Shown here: positions 22,075 to 31,041 of the stretch, one piece after another
Layout of the letters: each line of letters begins with the position of its first letter
Numbering within the stretch: position 1 is the stretch's first letter
From: an uncultured Prevotella sp.
GTDB taxonomy: Bacteria; Bacteroidota; Bacteroidia; Bacteroidales; Bacteroidaceae
DNA: 33,960 nt
Reading direction: 5' to 3'
Assembly: GCA_900539625.1 (NCBI GenBank)
Contig: UQCW01000025.1
Coordinates: 1-33,960, forward strand
Position numbers and translations under genes: made by a program
The notes under the pieces: model-generated
Told to the model about the DNA's origin: nothing
Database searches by the model: none
What the model saw: the letters and a program-made list of their open reading frames with translations, nothing else

Positions 22075-23619
22075 ATGAAGAAAAAAAATTACTTAACATC
22101 AGCACTCCTCGTTGGTGGCCTCCTCGCTGGAAGCCTCACGGCTGGAGCAACGGTACGTACCGTTAAGCTGAACACCTCAAAACCCGTCGGGACTGAGATC
22201 ACGCTTCAGGTGAACCGCACCTATGCTGGTGTCACCGTTGACTGGGGAGACGGTCAAGTGGAAACCTACAAGGCCGAATCTGGCGAAGTGATTCAAATCA
22301 CGGGCACGGTGAAGGGCTCTTTCATCACCATCTCTGGCAACGAAGCTTGGGACATGCTCGCTTGCCCAAATTGCGGTGTGGAAATCATCGACCTCACCAA
22401 TGCCAAGGACATGCGTTCGCTCTTCTTGCAAAACAACGACCTCATGACTGTGCCTTTGCAGGGCATGACGAAGTTGGTTGACTTCGATGCCAGCAACAAC
22501 AAACTGAACAAGATCGAATTTACGCAGTCGAGCTATCCTGAAAAGGACCTCCTGAGCATTGAAAACTTCAATGTGGCCAACAACCAGCTCTCTGGTTCCT
22601 TCGTCATCCGCGCAAACACGCTGCGCTCTCTCGACGTGAGCAACAACGAATTTACGGCGGTTTACACCTCAAGCAACCCTTCGCTCGACTATCTTGACGT
22701 GAGCCACAACCAGTTGAAGACTCTCTCTTTGGCTGGCAACCCGCAGCTCTCCACGCTCATCTGCAACGACAACGCTCTGACCAACATCATTTGGCCAGCC
22801 GGCATCACGACGATGCAGCAGCTCATCTGCGACAACAACTCGTTGAGCACAACTTTCAATTTGGCCAACTGTAACAAGTTGAGCGATGTTTCAATCGCCA
22901 ACAACAAAATCAGCTCAATCTATTTGTCGGGTAGCTCAAAGACCAACAGTTTGAACGTGTCAAACAATCAGCTCGGTCTCGGTGCGCTGCCTTTGCGTGC
23001 CGTGCGTCCAACGCAGCTCTCGTTTAATCCGCAGGCTCCCGTTGATATTTCAGGCTATGCCAACGTGAAGAAAAAAGACGGCGTGCCTTACATGCCGGTG
23101 GTTGAATGGGCCAAACGCCGCGAAAACGGCATTGATTTGACCGAATTGCGCAACATCGGTGTGACGTCAACCAGCACGGGTACGACGGAAGGTGTTGTTA
23201 CTTGGTATGCCATCGAAAACGGCGAAGAGAAGGAACTCACGCCGGGACGTACGTCTGCAGCTATGAACGACTATTTCGCACAGGGTGCTAAATATAATTT
23301 CTTCACCCCGCACGCCAAAGTGTTTGCACGCATCGTGGCCAACTCGGTATATAAAGACGACAACATTAGCATCAACACCAGCGTAATCGCCGTGGGCGAA
23401 GACATGACCACTGGCATCGGCCAGGTTGTCAACGAAAACGGCACGCTCCAGATTGCCACTTCACGCGGCAACCTCACCCTCCAGAGCGAACGCGCCATCA
23501 GCGTAACGGTTCGTGCACTCAACGGCAAGACGGTATGGGCCGGAACGGTCAATGGCGTTGAAACCATTTCGCTCCAGTCTGGCGTTTACATCGTGAACGG
23601 ACAGAAAGTGGTGCTCTGA
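22075..23619 (+). CDS. Secreted leucine-rich-repeat protein with type-IX-like C-terminal tail
   Basis: A 514-residue exported protein with a signal peptide at residues 1-25 (MKKKNYL, hydrophobic run, AGA). Residues about 28-100 form a beta domain (VDWGDGQVETY resembles PKD-like or BspA-type N-terminal modules). Residues 100-320 hold about nine LRRs of the short type (L-x-L-x-x-N-x-L), e.g. LRSLDVSNNEFTAV, LDYLDVSHNQLKTLSLAGN and LICNDNALTNI. Residues 320-450 are an unrecognised linker. The last 60 residues look like a type IX sorting or DUF6383-like domain: GTLQIATS, SVTVRALNGKTVWAGTV and the ending SGVYIVNGQKVVL. It is probably carried to the cell surface and binds proteins, as BspA-like LRR proteins do. 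The M60 protease follows 88 bp later, suggesting co-expression. Confidence 0.85.
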   Translation: MKKKNYLTSALLVGGLLAGSLTAGATVRTVKLNTSKPVGTEITLQVNRTYAGVTVDWGDGQVETYKAESGEVIQITGTVKGSFITISGNEAWDMLACPNCGVEIIDLTNAKDMRSLFLQNNDLMTVPLQGMTKLVDFDASNNKLNKIEFTQSSYPEKDLLSIENFNVANNQLSGSFVIRANTLRSLDVSNNEFTAVYTSSNPSLDYLDVSHNQLKTLSLAGNPQLSTLICNDNALTNIIWPAGITTMQQLICDNNSLSTTFNLANCNKLSDVSIANNKISSIYLSGSSKTNSLNVSNNQLGLGALPLRAVRPTQLSFNPQAPVDISGYANVKKKDGVPYMPVVEWAKRRENGIDLTELRNIGVTSTSTGTTEGVVTWYAIENGEEKELTPGRTSAAMNDYFAQGAKYNFFTPHAKVFARIVANSVYKDDNISINTSVIAVGEDMTTGIGQVVNENGTLQIATSRGNLTLQSERAISVTVRALNGKTVWAGTVNGVETISLQSGVYIVNGQKVVL

Positions 23620-23707
23620 TAAGCGCTCATAGATTTCGATAGCTTTAAACCAACGACAGCACTCGTCTTCTGTGCGCTGTCTGATTTATTCCAAAAAACA
23701 TCAAACG

Positions 23708-26371
23708 ATGAATATTTTCAAAAACTTATTATACGGCTCCTTGGTGATGGCTTCTCTCACGACAGTGCCTGCTTTCGCGCAGAACACACTGCCTGAAGGT
23801 TCTCTCAAGATGATTGTAACGCCACATAACCAGAGCATCAATAGTTACGAGCGTACACTCTGCCTCAACATCAAGGCCAACGTGAAATACACGGTGAGCA
23901 GCGACCAGAGCTGGGTGAAGGTGCGCAAAGGTTCCGGCAATTCGGTTTACGTTCACGTAGACCAAAACTACGCTATGGAGGCTCGTTCGGCCAACGTAGA
24001 GTTTGTGAGCAACGACGGCAAGATTTCGCAGACACTCGTCGTGACGCAGGCTGCCGACGGTTCGGCTGCCGAACTCCCGACAGACGTTCGCATCTATCCG
24101 TCTTCGGCAACAGACAACACGCATGCTAATTCGGGCAGCGACGGCGGTGTGGCATACACTTATGACAACGACTTGTCAACGCTCTACCACTCGGCTTACA
24201 GCCCAAGTAAGTTTGTCGTGTCGCAGACCAATCCAGCGATTCTGACCTACAACTTCAAGGATGTCAGCAACATCGACTACATGACCTACGTTCCGCGTCA
24301 GAGTGGCACCAATGGTAACTTTGGTAACTTCAGCGTTTACTATAAGCTCCAGGGCGACACAGAATATAAGCACTTTGGCGATTTCAACAACAACGGAAGC
24401 AACAACGAATACACCGTTAAGTTTAACGGTGCCCTCGTTAACCCAATTTCTGTTCAGGTCCGTGTTTACGACGGTACGCTGGGCTACGCTTCTTGTGCTG
24501 AAATGAAGTTCATGCAGGACGGCGGCGCTACAACGGCCTTTGATATCTTCGCCGACAACCTCCTTACTTCTTTGAAGAAGAACGTGACCCTCGACCAAAT
24601 CGAAGCCATTTCGAATCCGTTCGTGAAGGGCCTCGCTCTGAAACTTTATGACGGTTCTTACGACAAGAAATACCGTGTGGCAGAATTCCCTTGCTTGCTC
24701 AGCGTTCAGGCGTTGGCTGCAAAATGGAATGTCGATGGTAAATACTACGACCAGATGGCTGGCGTGACGGGTATCAGCTTCGCTCCGGGCACTTATGCCA
24801 TTGCTTGCGAAATGCCAGAAGGCCGCACGGCTAAGTTGAAGATCGTTTCTTGGTACAACGGCAAGAAAGGCGACAGCTTCGATGGTGGTAATCCGCAAAC
24901 GGCTACCTTCACCCTCAAAAACGGCCTGAACGTCATCGAATACCAGCCGACGAAGATGGGCTTGACCTATTATGGCGCTTGGGATGATGCTTTCAACGGT
25001 CTTGGCTACATCGTATATGACGATGACACGGATCCAGACGCTGTTGCTCCGTTGAAGGTTCACTTCATCAACGCTGTTGTCAACGGTTACCTCTCTGAAG
25101 ACCTCACCAATGAGGAGATGCACGAGTTGACTGGCAATGCCAAGAACTCTCACATGGACGTTGTTTCGAAGAAGGTTCACGCCGTTTGGTCTTCCAAGGG
25201 CTTGCACAGCTTCTGTAAGTCAACCACTGGCGGCCTCGGCTATAAGCAGTACATGAACGTGCTCGACTCTCTGATCGTTTGGGAACACGACGTGCTCGGC
25301 TTCACGAAGTACAACCTCGTTCCGAAGAACCGCACCTTCGCTTATGTCAACTATACTTACTACATGTTCCAGGGCGGCCTTGGCGTATCCTTCCACGTTG
25401 ACCAGGAAAGCCGTGTGCTCAACTGCAACACGTTGATCAACCGCGATGACGACGCCATCTGGGGTCTTAGCCACGAGTGGGGACACCAGCATCAGCTCCA
25501 CCCATACTTCTGCTGGACTGGTACGACGGAAGTTACTAACAACGTAAACTCTTACTACAACGTCATGAAGATGGGCTACCGCACCAGCGATAAAATCGAT
25601 GCGTGGAAGCCTGCACGTAAGCACTTCGTTAACGACGACCTCTCTGGCGTGACAATTGCCAGCGATGCCCGTAAGAAGGCTTACGATAATGTTGGCGGTT
25701 TGAGTTGGAACGCTGACTACTATGCTCTGGGTCAGGAAATGAAGGACAACACCATTGTCAAGCAGTCTGAAAACCTCGTGAAGGGCTTGAGCATCCACGA
25801 AGTGGGCGTTGGTGAAACGCTTTGCCCGTATATCATGTTGAATAACTACTTCACGGTGGTTAAGAACATGCCAGACTTCACGCCTGATATGTATGAAGCA
25901 CTTCGTCAGACCGACAAAGACGGCGGTTCTAACATTGAAAAGAAAGACGGCGTCGACAAGTACGAGCTCGTTGCCTCTGCTCAGAACAACGACAAGAACA
26001 ATGGTTTGGCTCGCTTGAAGGCTGCATATCCAAACTCAATTTGGACGAAGTACATCACTGCTGGCCACACTTCACGCAACACCAACTCTATGCCGTTCGT
26101 GCTCAACTACATCCGCAAGGCAAGCCGCCTCTCTGGCTACAACCTCTTCCCGTTCTTCGAACGTTGGGGTTTCCTCCGTCAGGTTGCCATGTACATCGGC
26201 GACTACGGCAACGGATGGTGCGTCTTCCCGAAGGCTGCCTACGACGAGTTTAAGGCCGATATGGACGAACTCGTAGCAAAGGGCGTTCTTAAGGAAATGC
26301 CAGAAGGTATGGTTGAAGAAATCTCCAACACGGCAGATCGCTTCATGCCAAAACCTGTATTCCCCAACTGA
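23708..26371 (+). CDS. BACON-CBM32-M60 metalloprotease (mucin/O-glycoprotein type)
   Basis: An 887-residue secreted zinc metalloprotease; I use ATG 23708 because it gives the signal peptide (MNIFKNLLYG...PAFA-Q, cleavage near 25). Domains in order: BACON (about 33-116, with SSDQSWVKVRKGSGNSVYV), an F5/8-type C / CBM32 domain (about 128-285, YDNDLSTLYHSAY to YASCAEMKFM), a linker with a beta region, and the M60/enhancin-like peptidase domain (about 390-870). The zinc site is HEWGH at 589-593 with the third ligand Glu608 (14 residues after the second His), fitting the family rule HExxH-x(8-28)-E. The order matches BT4244 of B. thetaiotaomicron, an O-glycan-dependent mucin peptidase. The protein has no lipobox and no type-IX tail, so it may be periplasmic or released. 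A perfect terminator follows. Confidence 0.93.
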   Translation: MNIFKNLLYGSLVMASLTTVPAFAQNTLPEGSLKMIVTPHNQSINSYERTLCLNIKANVKYTVSSDQSWVKVRKGSGNSVYVHVDQNYAMEARSANVEFVSNDGKISQTLVVTQAADGSAAELPTDVRIYPSSATDNTHANSGSDGGVAYTYDNDLSTLYHSAYSPSKFVVSQTNPAILTYNFKDVSNIDYMTYVPRQSGTNGNFGNFSVYYKLQGDTEYKHFGDFNNNGSNNEYTVKFNGALVNPISVQVRVYDGTLGYASCAEMKFMQDGGATTAFDIFADNLLTSLKKNVTLDQIEAISNPFVKGLALKLYDGSYDKKYRVAEFPCLLSVQALAAKWNVDGKYYDQMAGVTGISFAPGTYAIACEMPEGRTAKLKIVSWYNGKKGDSFDGGNPQTATFTLKNGLNVIEYQPTKMGLTYYGAWDDAFNGLGYIVYDDDTDPDAVAPLKVHFINAVVNGYLSEDLTNEEMHELTGNAKNSHMDVVSKKVHAVWSSKGLHSFCKSTTGGLGYKQYMNVLDSLIVWEHDVLGFTKYNLVPKNRTFAYVNYTYYMFQGGLGVSFHVDQESRVLNCNTLINRDDDAIWGLSHEWGHQHQLHPYFCWTGTTEVTNNVNSYYNVMKMGYRTSDKIDAWKPARKHFVNDDLSGVTIASDARKKAYDNVGGLSWNADYYALGQEMKDNTIVKQSENLVKGLSIHEVGVGETLCPYIMLNNYFTVVKNMPDFTPDMYEALRQTDKDGGSNIEKKDGVDKYELVASAQNNDKNNGLARLKAAYPNSIWTKYITAGHTSRNTNSMPFVLNYIRKASRLSGYNLFPFFERWGFLRQVAMYIGDYGNGWCVFPKAAYDEFKADMDELVAKGVLKEMPEGMVEEISNTADRFMPKPVFPN

Positions 26372-26400
26372 TAGCAATTTTTGCTGAACAATAATAAAAA

Positions 26401-26440
26401 CCGGGCGATTCCTCGCAAAGGGGAATCGCCCGGTTTTTTT
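26401..26440 (+). terminator. Terminator of the LRR-M60 unit
   Basis: A 12-bp perfect stem (CCGGGCGATTCC/GGAATCGCCCGG) with a 9-nt loop, preceded by AAAAA and followed by seven T. It lies 30 bp after the M60 stop codon. A MITE-like fragment begins at the base after the T-run. Confidence 0.95.
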
Positions 26441-26490
26441 GTAATGGTGAAAGAATAAGTTGAGCAATTTTGACCTGTATTTTTGTTGGT
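26441..26490. mobile_element. MITE-like element, left half only
   Basis: Fifty bases match the left end of the 9219-9400 element (GTAATGGTGAAAGAATAAG... through TATTTTTGTTGGT), but no right end follows. It is therefore a truncated copy. It begins directly after the T-run of the terminator. The break may mark a deletion joining this fragment to the upstream region of the ABC permease. Confidence 0.65.
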
Positions 26491-26552
26491 GTTTTCTCGC
26501 GTGGCTGGCCATTTGATAAACCATTCATTCCGACCATCCGACAAGTTTTTTG

Positions 26553-26560
26553 TAAATTTG
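26553..26560 (+). promoter_or_regulatory. -7 box of the ABC permease gene
   Basis: TAAATTTG fits TAnnTTTG and lies 23 bp before the ATG at 26584. The expected -33 box is not clear; the promoter may be weak or regulated. Confidence 0.5.
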
Positions 26561-26583
26561 CAGAAAACGTCAAACATCAGCCT

Positions 26584-27390
26584 ATGCTCATCACCTATAC
26601 CTTCTTCCAGCATGCCTTGCTCGGCAGCCTTTTGGCCTGTTTGCTCTGCGCTATGGTCGGCACCTATGTCGTGACGCGCCGCATGGTCATCATGGGCGGC
26701 GGCATGGCCCACGCCTCCTTGGGCGGTGTTGGCTTGGGCGCCTATTTCGGTTTCTCGCCCCTTGTTGGCGCAGCCGTCTTCGCCCTCCTCTCTGGTTTGG
26801 GCATCGCGGGGCTCTCCAGCAGAAAGCGCGTGCGGGAAGATTCCGCCATCGCCCTGCTCTGGACGCTCGGCATGAGCATCGGCATTCTCTTTTCCTACCT
26901 CACGCCAGGCTTCATGACCGACCTCCCCGCCTACCTCTTTGGCGATGTGCTCTCCATCACGCAGAGCGACCTTTGGCTGATGGGCATGCTGACCGCCCTC
27001 ACCTTCCTTTTCTTCAATCGTTGTCTCGACACCATCATCCTCGTTGCCTACGACCGCGATTTCGCCCGCACGCAGCGTCTTCCCGTCCGCACGCTCGAAA
27101 CCGTCATGACGGCCCTCATGGCGCTCACCATCGTGGGCTGCCTCCACATGGTCGGCATCGTCCTCGTCGTGTCGCTTCTCTCCGTTCCGCAGATGACGGC
27201 GGCCCTCTTCGCCCGCACCTTTCGCGGCATCCTCCTCCTCTCAGCCCTCATTGGCTATGCTGGCTGCTTGGGCGGCCTTTGGCTCTCCTATGCCGCCAAT
27301 GTGCCGAGTGGAGCCGCCATCATCCTTTGTGCCATCGCCATTTACTTCCTGGCAAGAGCAATAAAATGGCTGCGGAAACGTTTTAGTTAG
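26584..27390 (+). CDS. Metal (Zn/Mn-type) ABC transporter permease, ABC-3 family
   Basis: A 268-residue integral membrane protein of the ABC-3 (ZnuB/MntB-like) family, forming the channel of a zinc, manganese or iron importer. I chose ATG 26584 because the upstream in-frame codons read through promoter and MITE sequence. It has about eight hydrophobic helices. Family landmarks: VVTRRMVIMGGGMAHASLGGVGLG near 30-53 (typical GAISHxxLPG-like block, here with His), DLPAYLFGDVLSITQSDL near 116-133, RTLETVMTALMALTIVG, and VGIVLVVSLLSVPQMTAALF. No ATPase or binding-protein gene lies beside it, so it is an orphan component; partners must be elsewhere. The stop codon is followed within 70 bp by the PorW gene, and read-through is possible. 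Confidence 0.9.
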   Translation: MLITYTFFQHALLGSLLACLLCAMVGTYVVTRRMVIMGGGMAHASLGGVGLGAYFGFSPLVGAAVFALLSGLGIAGLSSRKRVREDSAIALLWTLGMSIGILFSYLTPGFMTDLPAYLFGDVLSITQSDLWLMGMLTALTFLFFNRCLDTIILVAYDRDFARTQRLPVRTLETVMTALMALTIVGCLHMVGIVLVVSLLSVPQMTAALFARTFRGILLLSALIGYAGCLGGLWLSYAANVPSGAAIILCAIAIYFLARAIKWLRKRFS

Positions 27391-27457
27391 TAATGAAATA
27401 CTATTACTTAACGTTGGAAAAAAAACTCCATCTCTTACAAGACAAGCATTATATTTT

Positions 27458-30406
27458 GTGAAACATAGTTCCAGACATATCCTGTTCGGCATCTTGGCAA
27501 CATTTCTGCCTCTGCTTCTCCTGACCTCGTGTTCCACCAAGAAGAACACGGGGGCAACGCGTTTTTGGCAGTCGTTCAACACGCGCTTCAATGTTTATTT
27601 CAACGGCAGCGAGGCTTATAAGGCAGGACTTGAAGAAAAGGAAAAAGGAAACAAGGACAATTACACCGAGACCTTGCCGCTTTTCCCCGTCGGCAACGAG
27701 AAGTCGAAGACGCTCGGCAAGAGCAATTTCGAAACGGCAATCACCAAATGCCAAAAGGCCATCCAGCTCCACAGCATCAAGCGCCGCCCCATCGTGAAGG
27801 GCAACAAGCGCAAGTCGCCGAAGATGAAGGCCTATCTGAGCCGCAAGGAGTTCAACCCATTTTTGAAGAATGCCTGGCTACTGATGGGCAAAGCGCAGTT
27901 CCAGAAAGGAGACTTCCTGGAGGCCGCAGCCACCTTCTCATATATCGCCCGCCAGTATGCCGCCGAACCACTGGTGGCTGCAGAAGCCCGCATTTGGCAG
28001 GCTCGTTGCTACACGCAGGAAGACTGGTTTTACGATGCCGAAGACGCCCTCAAAAGGGCAGGACGTGACTCGCTGACGGCGCGTCTGCAGCGCGAGCAGA
28101 CGGTGAGCATGGCCAACCTCCTGCTCAAACAAGGCCGCCTTGAAGAGGCGTTGCCCTATCTGCGGCGAACGGCACGCTGGGAACGCAGAAAAGCGCAGCG
28201 TGCCCGTCTTTATTTCTTGCTCGCTCAGGTGGAGACGTCGCTCGGGCATGGACAGGCGGCCTATAAGGCATACGGAAAATGCCTGCGCCAGTCGCCGCCC
28301 TACGAGACGGCCTTCAACGCCCGCATCCGTCAAACGGAGGTGATGGCCACGGGGCGCAACGCGCAGAAAATGCTTAAACGTCTGCGCCGCATGGCACGCT
28401 CGGCAAACAATGCGGAATATCTCGACCAGGTCTATTATGCCATCGGAAATATCCATCTCGCAGCCGCCGACACGGCCAACGCTGTGAAAGCCTACGAAAC
28501 GGGGCGAACGAAGGCCAAGCGTGCTGGCGTGGAGAAAGGCGTGTTGCTGCTGAAACTCGGTGGCGTTTATTGGGACTTGGGGGCTTACGACAAGGCACAG
28601 ACGTGTTACGCCGAAGCCATCGGCCTCATCGACAAGACCTATCCAAGATATGAAGACATCACGCGCCGCTCAACGGTGCTCGATGAACTGGTGCCGTACA
28701 CTTCGGCCGTGCATCTCCAAGACAGTCTGCTCTTGCTGAGCACCATGCCCGAAGCGCAACGCAACGAGGCCATCGACCGCGTCATCAAAGACCTCAAACA
28801 CCGCGAAGAACTTGAGCGACGCAGCAAGGCCGACTCCATTGCGGAGGCTCGTCGCAGCGAAAACGGCGGGAATGTTGGTGGCGGAAATGCCGGCGGCAAC
28901 CGTAACAACAATTCGCATCAGCCCAACAGCCAGAATGCGCAGACGTGGTATTTCTACAACCCGACGATGGTCAACCAAGGCAAACTGGATTTCCAGAAGC
29001 GCTGGGGACGGCGTAAGAACGAAGACAACTGGCGACGCTCAAACCGCACGGTTTTGGCCACGGCGGAGTCGGACGAATATGACTATGCCGCCGACGATTC
29101 CATCAGCAATGCCAACGCTTCTGCCGAGGCCGCAGATTCCACGGCAGACACGGCGGCCGCTGACTCCATCGCCGAAGACCCACACACGCGAGAGTTCTAT
29201 CTGAAGCAGATTCCTTTCACGCCAGAGGCGAAGACGGCTTGCCACGACATCATACAAGACGGCCTCTACAACGCCGGCCTCATTGAGAAAGACAAACTGG
29301 AGGACTTCCCCCTGGCCGCAAAGACCCTGAAGCGCCTGCAACGCGAATATCCCGAGTTTGAGAAAATGGCCGATGTCTATTATCAGCTCTTCCTGCTCTA
29401 TTCGCGTTGGAACAAACCAGCGGAGGCCGATGCTTATCGGGCGCTCATGGCGCAGCAATATCCCGACGACGCGATGACGCGGCTCATCAACGACCCCGAC
29501 TTCGAGCGCAACGCGCGTTTCGGAAAGGCCATTGAAGACTCGCTCTACACGGCCACTTATGAGGCCTACCGCCAGCACCAAACCGATGTGGTGGCGCGAA
29601 ACTTTGCGCTCTCCACCAACAAATTCCCCAACGGTGCCAACCGTCCGAAGTTCATCTTCGTGCATGCCCTCAGCCAAATTGGACATGCCGACAGCAAAGA
29701 CATCATGGCCGAGTTGCGTGAACTCGTTAGCAAATACCCCGACAGCGACGTGAGCGAAATGGCCGGTTTGCTGGTGAAGGGCCTTGAGAGCGGCCGTCTG
29801 CTGACGGGCGACGGCACAGGTCTCGGTTCGCTTTGGTCACACCGAAGTGCGGAGGCCAATGCCGCCGTTGATGAAGCGGGGCACCGCAAGGAACTGACGA
29901 CCGACAAAGACGTCCCCTTCATCTGCATCGTGGCCTACCCGACAGGCAGTTTGCCCGACGGACAAGTGCTCTACGACCTGGCGCATTTCAACTTCACGGG
30001 TTTCAAGGTGCGTAATTTCGACATCGCCCAAGTGCGCGATCCGCAAATCACCCAGTTGCGCGTGGCGGGTTTCAACTCCTTCGCCGAGGCACACCTCTAT
30101 GCGCAACAGCTCTTTGCCGATGCCCGCTTTGCTGCCGACATGAAAAAAGCCCGCCTCGTCATCATCTCAGCAAGCAATGCCGAACTGCTCGGAACGACCT
30201 ACAGTTTCGACGACTATCAGAAGTTCTACGACCAGCACTTCGCACCGCTGAAACTCGCGCCGCAGCTTCCGCTTGACCTCCAGGAAGGCCCAGTGGAACA
30301 GCATTACGAAGACGAATACACGCCGGAGGAACTCGAACAGATGAACGGCAAGAAAACCGATACCGACGACTCCGACGATGACGGCGAATGGTATTCGCCA
30401 TCGTGA
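27458..30406 (+). CDS. porW: PorW/SprE family lipoprotein of type IX secretion
   Basis: A 982-residue lipoprotein of the PorW/SprE family, needed for type IX secretion and, in gliding species, motility. I assign the GTG start at 27458: no upstream ATG or TTG is in frame, and the next Met would lose the signal peptide. The lipobox LLTSC places Cys at residue 25, followed by STKKNTGATRFWQSFNTRFN, a family hallmark (CSTKKNT...ARYNVYFNG). TPR-like helices run from about 60 to 450 (KNAWLLMGKAQFQKGDF, LAQVETSLGHGQAAYKAY and others). Insertions rich in Asn/Gly (467-495) and in Ala/Asp/Ser (545-572) make it longer than many homologues (about 870). The C-terminal half has more helical repeats and ends in an acidic tail. 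It would support secretion of the type-IX-tailed LRR protein upstream. Confidence 0.9.
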   Translation: MKHSSRHILFGILATFLPLLLLTSCSTKKNTGATRFWQSFNTRFNVYFNGSEAYKAGLEEKEKGNKDNYTETLPLFPVGNEKSKTLGKSNFETAITKCQKAIQLHSIKRRPIVKGNKRKSPKMKAYLSRKEFNPFLKNAWLLMGKAQFQKGDFLEAAATFSYIARQYAAEPLVAAEARIWQARCYTQEDWFYDAEDALKRAGRDSLTARLQREQTVSMANLLLKQGRLEEALPYLRRTARWERRKAQRARLYFLLAQVETSLGHGQAAYKAYGKCLRQSPPYETAFNARIRQTEVMATGRNAQKMLKRLRRMARSANNAEYLDQVYYAIGNIHLAAADTANAVKAYETGRTKAKRAGVEKGVLLLKLGGVYWDLGAYDKAQTCYAEAIGLIDKTYPRYEDITRRSTVLDELVPYTSAVHLQDSLLLLSTMPEAQRNEAIDRVIKDLKHREELERRSKADSIAEARRSENGGNVGGGNAGGNRNNNSHQPNSQNAQTWYFYNPTMVNQGKLDFQKRWGRRKNEDNWRRSNRTVLATAESDEYDYAADDSISNANASAEAADSTADTAAADSIAEDPHTREFYLKQIPFTPEAKTACHDIIQDGLYNAGLIEKDKLEDFPLAAKTLKRLQREYPEFEKMADVYYQLFLLYSRWNKPAEADAYRALMAQQYPDDAMTRLINDPDFERNARFGKAIEDSLYTATYEAYRQHQTDVVARNFALSTNKFPNGANRPKFIFVHALSQIGHADSKDIMAELRELVSKYPDSDVSEMAGLLVKGLESGRLLTGDGTGLGSLWSHRSAEANAAVDEAGHRKELTTDKDVPFICIVAYPTGSLPDGQVLYDLAHFNFTGFKVRNFDIAQVRDPQITQLRVAGFNSFAEAHLYAQQLFADARFAADMKKARLVIISASNAELLGTTYSFDDYQKFYDQHFAPLKLAPQLPLDLQEGPVEQHYEDEYTPEELEQMNGKKTDTDDSDDDGEWYSPS

Positions 30407-30439
30407 GAGATATGACAATCGTGGAAACATACTATTGAG

Positions 30440-30491
30440 AGAGAAGAAGCAATGGCGCATAATCTGTGTGCCGTTGCTTCTTCTCTTTTTT
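30440..30491 (+). terminator. Terminator of porW
   Basis: A 17-bp stem (AGAGAAGAAGCAATGGC with GCCGTTGCTTCTTCTCT, one G-U pair) with a 13-nt loop, then TTTTTG. It lies 33 bp after the porW stop codon. Confidence 0.9.
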
Positions 30492-30701
30492 GCTTTTTTG
30501 AGGGGTTTGAGGTCGGTGGATGGTGCCTGCGAATTGATACCGCGTGTATCAGAATCCTCATTTCTTATTAAGCCGTCATAAAGATAGTAGAGCGATACCA
30601 ATTAAGCGTGTTGGGTCAGACTCAGGGAAATTGTTGTGACGATAAAGAAATGGACAGAGTCCTTTTTTTGTGAATGTTCTAAAAAAGATTTCCCCAATTA
30701 G

Positions 30702-30732
30702 TTGCATAATTCAAAATTTCTCTTTACCTTTG
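30702..30732 (+). promoter_or_regulatory. Promoter of the structured RNA
   Basis: TTG at 30702-30704 and TACCTTTG at 30725-30732 are separated by 20 nt. This is one of the two best-spaced promoters in the window and lies in the 830-bp gap after porW. It directly precedes a run of RNA helices and a terminator rather than a reading frame. Confidence 0.8.
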
Positions 30733-30738
30733 CCCTCG

Positions 30739-31041
30739 AATCCGTCAGTTCGAAAGAATTGGTGGGTTCGGGACATATCGATAAAATAGGCGTTTTATGC
30801 GTTAGTCTTCGGTTATCAAACTTCGCAATTTGACTAATTTACTCAGAAGATTATAGCAACAGACGTCACGTCGGGTGTATTCCCTGTTTGCGCAGCCCTA
30901 AGTGTATCCTTACATTTGGGGAGATGCGCAAACAACAAGATATACACATTCAGACGTGGGCTAACTGTGCTGTATTATCTTGAGTAAGAGCAATGCGAAG
31001 GCTTGATAACTAGATAACAACGGATAGCCCACGTCTTTTTT
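30739..31041 (+). ncRNA. Structured RNA of about 300 nt (unknown class)
   Basis: No gene fits this stretch, but it is bounded by a strong promoter and a strong terminator and is full of helices. Stem 1 (30733-30772) has GAATCC/GGGTTC with an inner TCAGTTC-GAAA-GAATTGG hairpin. Stem 2 (about 30891-30932) pairs GTTTGCGCA with TGCGCAAAC and encloses an 11-bp hairpin CCCTAAGTGTA/TACATTTGGGG with loop TCCT. The final stem, 11 bp (GACGTGGGCTA 30953-30963 with TAGCCCACGTC 31025-31035), encloses a smaller hairpin and is followed by TTTTTT. It could be a 6S-like or Bacteroidales-specific RNA, or a leader controlling the surface genes that start at 31238. I found no RNase P, tmRNA or SRP motifs. Confidence 0.55.

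Noticed and set aside
24176..25207. Open frame of 343 codons on the minus strand
   Set aside because: Antisense to the M60 protease, without signal, motif or promoter.
26239..27147. Open frame of 302 codons on the minus strand
   Set aside because: It crosses the M60 terminator, a MITE fragment and the ABC permease in antisense; not a plausible gene.
30739..31041. RNase P RNA, tmRNA or SRP RNA
   Set aside because: The diagnostic sequences (GAGGAAAGTCC for RNase P, the tRNA-like ends of tmRNA, the SRP GGAA/AGCAG core) are not present.
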